Translations under genes and position numbers: made by a program
DNA from: Chromatiales bacterium
GTDB lineage: Bacteria > Pseudomonadota > Gammaproteobacteria > SZUA-140
NCBI GenBank assembly: GCA_031285245.1
Contig: JAITWN010000103.1
Span: 1 to 8,664 of the forward strand
DNA length: 8,664 nt
Direction: 5' to 3'
In this document: one piece after another, positions 6,047 to 8,664 of the stretch
How positions within the stretch are numbered: position 1 is the first letter of the stretch
Layout of the letters: the number at the start of each line of letters is the position of its first letter
The notes under the pieces: model-generated
Seen by the model: the letters and a program-made list of their open reading frames with translations, nothing else
What the model was told of the DNA's origin: nothing
The model's database searches: none

Positions 6047-6580
6047 ATGTCCAGAATCGCTAACAAAGCAATTACAGTCCCGTCCGGTGTGACGGTGACG
6101 ATGACCGGCAAGGATCTCGCGGTCAAAGGCTCCAAGGGTCAGCTCAATTATGCTGTGCACAATGACGTCGAAATCGTGCAGGAAGGGAGTGTGCTGAAAA
6201 TTCGCCAGACCGGCGAAGGCAAGCATGCCCATGCCATGAGCGGCACCACGCGCGCGCTGCTCGCCAACATGATCGAAGGCGTGAGCAATGGTTTTCAGCG
6301 CAAACTGACGCTGATCGGTGTCGGCTACCGTGCGCAGGCGCAGGGCAAGTCACTCAATCTGACGCTTGGCTTCTCGCATCCGGTGGTGTTCCCTGTGCCG
6401 GAAGGCATCACTATCGAGACGCCGACGCAGACTGAAATCATGATCAAGGGTATTGATAAGCAGCTGGTTGGACAGGTGGCGGCGAAGATCCGCGCTTACC
6501 GGCCGCCGGAACCCTACAAGGGTAAGGGTGTGCGCTATTCCGATGAGGAAGTGGTGCGCAAGGAAACGAAGAAGAAGTAA
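6047..6580 (+). CDS. rplF: 50S ribosomal protein L6
   Basis: L6 is located near the sarcin-ricin loop and the L7/L12 stalk base and is needed for late 50S assembly and factor binding. The 177-residue product equals the E. coli length and consists of two repeated alpha-beta domains, about residues 1-81 and 82-177. Conserved features are the start MSRIANKAITVPSGV, GTTRALLANMIEGV in domain 1, LTLIGVGYRAQ and GFSHPVVFPVPEGI in domain 2, and the signature PEPYKGKGVRYSDE beginning at residue 154. The basic tail ends ETKKK. The gene starts 10 bases after rpsH with a weak AGATAGAGA Shine-Dalgarno region, and rplR follows after 14 bases. Confidence 0.98.
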   Translation: MSRIANKAITVPSGVTVTMTGKDLAVKGSKGQLNYAVHNDVEIVQEGSVLKIRQTGEGKHAHAMSGTTRALLANMIEGVSNGFQRKLTLIGVGYRAQAQGKSLNLTLGFSHPVVFPVPEGITIETPTQTEIMIKGIDKQLVGQVAAKIRAYRPPEPYKGKGVRYSDEEVVRKETKKK

Positions 6581-6587
6581 GGCGGAG
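6581..6587 (+). promoter_or_regulatory. Ribosome binding site for the GTG-started rplR
   Basis: GGCGGAG lies directly after the rplF stop, seven bases before the GTG at 6595. Together with the alignment of the first residues (DKKQTRLRRGRR) to L18 proteins, this decides for the GTG start; no in-frame ATG lies nearby. Confidence 0.75.
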
Positions 6588-6594
6588 TACGCAG

Positions 6595-6951
6595 GTGGAT
6601 AAGAAGCAGACACGTTTGCGCCGCGGACGCCGTACCCGCGCCAAAATCAGAGAACTCGGCGCGCACCGTCTGACGGTGCATCGCACTCCCCGGCATATCT
6701 ACGCCCAGGTGATTGCACCGACCGGAAGCGAAGTAGTGGCGAGCGCCTCTACGCTTGATGCTGAGGTCAAGAGTGCGCTTGAGGGCTACACGGGCAATGC
6801 TGCAGCGGCAGCAGTGGTCGGTCGCAAGATCGCGGAGCGTGCGAAGGCCGCGGGTCTGACGAAGATCGCTTTCGATCGCTCGGGTTACAAGTATCACGGC
6901 CGTATCAAGGCGCTCGCCGACGCGGCGCGCGAACACGGGCTGGAGTTTTAA
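6595..6951 (+). CDS. rplR: 50S ribosomal protein L18 (GTG start)
   Basis: L18 binds 5S rRNA and with L5 anchors it in the central protuberance. The product has 118 residues (117 in E. coli). The start codon is GTG, read as Met, giving MDKKQTRLRRGRRTR; E. coli L18 also begins MDKK. The arginine-rich N-terminal tail is the 5S-binding extension. The core shows RLTVHRTPRHIYAQVIAPTG near residues 26-45, then YTGNAAAAAVVGRKIAERA, and the conserved end FDRSGYKYHGRIKALADAAREHGLEF in two adjoining blocks. The GGCGGAG Shine-Dalgarno fits the GTG. The gene is 14 bases after rplF and 12 before rpsE. Confidence 0.98.
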   Translation: MDKKQTRLRRGRRTRAKIRELGAHRLTVHRTPRHIYAQVIAPTGSEVVASASTLDAEVKSALEGYTGNAAAAAVVGRKIAERAKAAGLTKIAFDRSGYKYHGRIKALADAAREHGLEF

Positions 6952-6963
6952 AAGGATTGAGCT

Positions 6964-7473
6964 ATGGCGAGATTTGAAGCATCCGAGGGCGGCGACGAAT
7001 TCCAGGAAAAATTGGTTGGCGTGCGTCGCGTAGCGAAGGTGGTCAAGGGTGGCCGCCAGTTCGGTTTCTCCGCGCTGACCGTGGTTGGCGATGGCAAGGG
7101 CAGAGTTGGCTTTGGTAGTGGCAAGGCGCGTGAAGTGCCAGCAGCTATCCAGAAAGCCATGGAAAGCGCTCGCCGTAATATGAAGCGCGTCAATCTGAAT
7201 GGCGGTACCTTGCAGTATCCCATCATGGCTGAACATGGTGCAGCCAAGGTTTTCATGCAGCCGGCTTCGCCTGGTACCGGCATCATCGCTGGTGGCGCCA
7301 TGCGTGCGGTATTCGAAGTGCTGGGCGTGCATGACGTGCTCGCCAAGTGCATTGGTTCCACGTCCAATCCAGTCAACGTGGTACGCGCTACGATCAAAGG
7401 CTTGACAGAAATGTCGAGCCCGGAAGAGATCGCGAGCAAGCGCGGCAAGACCGTTGCGGAGATCACGGAATGA
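6964..7473 (+). CDS. rpsE: 30S ribosomal protein S5
   Basis: S5 lies in the 30S body at the mRNA entry channel and affects decoding fidelity and spectinomycin response. The 169-residue product is close to E. coli S5 (167). The N-terminal double-stranded RNA-binding-like domain has RVAKVVKGGRQFGFSALTVV, with the loop where spectinomycin-resistance changes map, and GDGKGRVGFGSGKAREVPAAI. The C-terminal domain has VFMQPASPGTGIIAGGAMRA. The segment AKCIGSTSNPVNVVRAT has one residue more than E. coli (AKAYGSTNPINVVRAT). The ATG at 6964 has an AAGGA Shine-Dalgarno at 6952-6956. The stop overlaps the rpmD start (ATGA). No frameshift or missing motif is seen. Confidence 0.98.
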   Translation: MARFEASEGGDEFQEKLVGVRRVAKVVKGGRQFGFSALTVVGDGKGRVGFGSGKAREVPAAIQKAMESARRNMKRVNLNGGTLQYPIMAEHGAAKVFMQPASPGTGIIAGGAMRAVFEVLGVHDVLAKCIGSTSNPVNVVRATIKGLTEMSSPEEIASKRGKTVAEITE

Positions 7474-7667
7474 ACGCGGGAAGCGGCAAGAAATTGAAAG
7501 TGACGCTGGTACGCAGCCTGAACGGGCGTTTGGTTGCCCATAAGGCATGTGCGAGCGGTTTGGGTCTGCGTGGCATGCACAGCTCAGCGATCGTTGAGGA
7601 CACCCCGTGCACGCGTGGCATGATCAACAAGATCTCCTACATGGTGAAGTGCGAGGAGCTGGCGTGA
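7470..7667 (+). CDS. rpmD: 50S ribosomal protein L30
   Basis: L30 is a small 50S surface protein that binds 23S rRNA. The 65-residue product from the ATG at 7470 is six longer than E. coli L30 (59), mainly through an N-terminal MNAGSGKKLK. The core motifs are VTLVRSLNGRLVAHKA, SGLGLRGM and VEDTPCTRGMINKISYMVK, clearly matching the L30 pattern GLGLR and EDTP-RGMIN-VSFMVK. Three cysteines (27, 47, 61) are present; E. coli L30 has none. The same frame is open upstream to 7347, but that region lies inside rpsE and is not counted. Start and stop are both coupled: ATGA with rpsE, and TGATG with rplO. Confidence 0.96.
   Translation: MNAGSGKKLKVTLVRSLNGRLVAHKACASGLGLRGMHSSAIVEDTPCTRGMINKISYMVKCEELA
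7653..7658 (+). promoter_or_regulatory. Ribosome binding site for rplO inside rpmD
   Basis: GAGGAG in the last codons of rpmD lies eight bases before the ATG at 7667. It supports that start over the in-frame ATG at 7607, which would put 20 non-conserved residues in front of L15. Confidence 0.75.
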
Positions 7668-8101
7668 TGCATCTGAACGAACTGAAGCCCGCGCCGGGCT
7701 CAAAGACCCCGCGCAAGCGTCTTGGCCGTGGTATCGGTTCTGGCCTCGGTAAGACCAGCGGACGTGGCCATAAAGGTCAGCATGCGCGTAAAGGCGGTTA
7801 TCACAAGGTTGGCTTCGAAGGCGGTCAGATGCCTTTGCAGCGTCGTTTGCCTAAGGTTGGTTTCACGTCGCGCACAGCGCGTGAAGGAGCTGAGGTGCGG
7901 TTGAGCGAGCTCGCTAAAGTGGGTGCCGGCGTTATCGATCTCGCCGCGCTCAAACAGGCGAATATCATTTCAGGCGCGATCTCGCGTGTGAAAGTGATTG
8001 CCTCAGGCGTGATCGCTGTGCCTGTTACTTTGCGTGGTATTGCTGTGACCAAGGGTGCGCGCGCGGCGATCGAAGCCGCTGGCGGCAAGATCGAGGGGTA
8101 A
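7667..8101 (+). CDS. rplO: 50S ribosomal protein L15
   Basis: L15 is a late-assembly 50S protein whose extended N-terminal region threads through 23S rRNA. The product has 144 residues, exactly the E. coli length, from the ATG at 7667; the first A is shared with the rpmD stop (TGATG). The N-terminal half contains KRLGRGIGSGLGKTSGRGHK, a basic glycine-rich RNA-binding tail, and then GFEGGQMPLQRRLPKVGFTS. The C-terminal globular part carries the signature KVIASGVIAVPVTLRG and ends VTKGARAAIEAAGGKIEG. The upstream extension to 7607 has no family counterpart. Only one base separates the stop from the secY start codon, as in tightly coupled spc operons. Confidence 0.97.
   Translation: MHLNELKPAPGSKTPRKRLGRGIGSGLGKTSGRGHKGQHARKGGYHKVGFEGGQMPLQRRLPKVGFTSRTAREGAEVRLSELAKVGAGVIDLAALKQANIISGAISRVKVIASGVIAVPVTLRGIAVTKGARAAIEAAGGKIEG
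8093..8098 (+). promoter_or_regulatory. Ribosome binding site for the TTG-started secY
   Basis: GAGGGG in the last codons of rplO lies four bases before the TTG at 8103. The spacing is short but workable. It supports TTG as the secY start, since no in-frame ATG occurs before residue 65 of the protein. Confidence 0.65.
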
Positions 8102-8102
8102 G

Positions 8103-8664
8103 TTGGCCACAGCTAAACCAACGCTGGGCGGCAGCCTCGGAGGGCTGGCCGGCCTGAGTGAATTGCGACGTCGCCTGCTGTTTGTGCTGGGCGCACTCAT
8201 CGTTTTTCGCATCGGTGCATTCATCCCAGTGCCGGGGATCGATCCGGCTGCGCTTGCTGCGCTGTTCGAACAACAGCGCGGCACTATCGTCGACATGTTC
8301 AACATGTTCTCCGGTGGTGCGCTCGGCCGTTTGTCGGTGTTTGCGCTCGGCGTGATGCCGTATATCTCGGCGTCGATCATTCTCCAGCTGCTGACGGCCG
8401 TATTGCCCGCGCTTGAGCAACTGAAGAAAGAAGGCGAGTCGGGGCGGCGCAAGATCACTCAGTACACCCGTTACCTGACGGTGGGGTTGGCAGCGTTCCA
8501 GGCGCTTGGTATTGCCATTGCGGTGGAAGGCCAGCGCATCGGTGCATTCCCGGTAGTGATTGATCCAGGTTGGACGTTTCGCATCGTAGCGGCAACAACG
8601 CTGGTGACAGGAACTATCTTTCTGATGTGGCTCGGTGAGCAGGTTACCGAACGCGGTATTGGTA
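8103..8664 (+). CDS. secY: Protein translocase subunit SecY (3' partial, TTG start)
   Basis: SecY is the pore subunit of the SecYEG translocon in the inner membrane, passing secretory and membrane proteins from the ribosome or SecA. The window holds the first 187 residues of a protein usually about 440 long. Translation is read from TTG (MATAKPTLGG), since alignment to E. coli SecY requires a start here. Transmembrane segment 1 is about residues 24-44 (LLFVLGALIVFRIGAFIPVPG). The plug region follows at 63-75 (VDMFNMFSGGALG), then segment 2 with GVMPYISASIILQLL near 83-97. The cytosolic loop KKEGESGRRKITQYTRY, segment 3 near 122-141, and segment 4 near 157-177 ending WLGEQVTERGIG come next. 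It follows rplO by one base and is clearly co-transcribed. Confidence 0.97.
   Translation, partial: MATAKPTLGGSLGGLAGLSELRRRLLFVLGALIVFRIGAFIPVPGIDPAALAALFEQQRGTIVDMFNMFSGGALGRLSVFALGVMPYISASIILQLLTAVLPALEQLKKEGESGRRKITQYTRYLTVGLAAFQALGIAIAVEGQRIGAFPVVIDPGWTFRIVAATTLVTGTIFLMWLGEQVTERGIG

Noticed and set aside
6535..7548. 337-codon open frame on the minus strand opposite rplR and rpsE
   Set aside because: It is also codon-aligned with rplR and rpsE, so the same codon avoidance explains its length. No domain or recognisable motif is seen.
8003..8458. 151-codon minus-strand frame and a 65-codon plus-strand frame over secY
   Set aside because: Both overlap the securely identified secY, which runs in another frame from a TTG start to the window end; the translations are serine- and arginine-rich noise.
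1..8664. Search for an accessory or undescribed system, mobile element, CRISPR array, tRNA or attachment site
   Set aside because: Coding sequence of known ribosomal proteins and SecY fills the window with gaps of 36 bases or less; gene order is the ordinary one, and nothing is left unexplained.

Overview
This window is one uninterrupted stretch of the bacterial S10-spc ribosomal protein cluster. All 20 genes are on the + strand: rplD (5' end missing), rplW, rplB, rpsS, rplV, rpsC, rplP, rpmC, rpsQ, rplN, rplX, rplE, rpsN, rpsH, rplF, rplR, rpsE, rpmD, rplO and secY (3' end missing). Protein lengths and sequences match the Escherichia coli set closely throughout. The S14 protein is the 101-residue form without zinc cysteines, and L16, L5, L15 and SecY are strongly proteobacterial. 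I infer a gammaproteobacterium outside the enterics, with a moderately high-GC genome; the L2 C-terminus also has some betaproteobacterial flavour. The assignment to class is a judgement from remembered sequences, not a computed phylogeny.

Layout. Positions 1-3996 carry the S10-operon part (L4, L23, L2, S19, L22, S3, L16, L29, S17). Positions 4025-8101 carry the spc part (L14, L24, L5, S14, S8, L6, L18, S5, L30, L15), and 8103 to the end is secY. The longest gap between genes is 36 bases. Four pairs overlap by an ATGA motif (rplD/rplW, rplP/rpmC, rpmC/rpsQ, rpsE/rpmD), rpmD/rplO overlap by one base (TGATG), and one base separates rplO from secY. No terminator or convincing promoter is visible, so the block looks like one transcription unit that starts upstream of the window and continues past it. 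The 28-base rpsQ-rplN junction leaves little room for the separate spc promoter known in E. coli.

How the genes work together. The products are early and late assembly proteins of both ribosomal subunits (L2, L4, L22, L23, L24 and L29 around the peptidyl transferase centre and exit tunnel; S3, S5, S14 and S19 in the 30S head and mRNA channel; S8 and S17 in the body). SecY is the membrane channel that receives nascent chains at the tunnel exit formed by L23, L24 and L29. In E. coli, L4 and S8 are the autogenous repressors of the S10 and spc operons. The L4 leader target would lie outside this window; a possible but weak S8 target is noted at the rplE start.

I found no accessory system, mobile element, repeat array, RNA gene or undescribed system. 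The findings are small points: non-ATG starts, coupling, a missing promoter gap, and minor protein variations. Several long antisense open frames are explained by codon bias and rejected.
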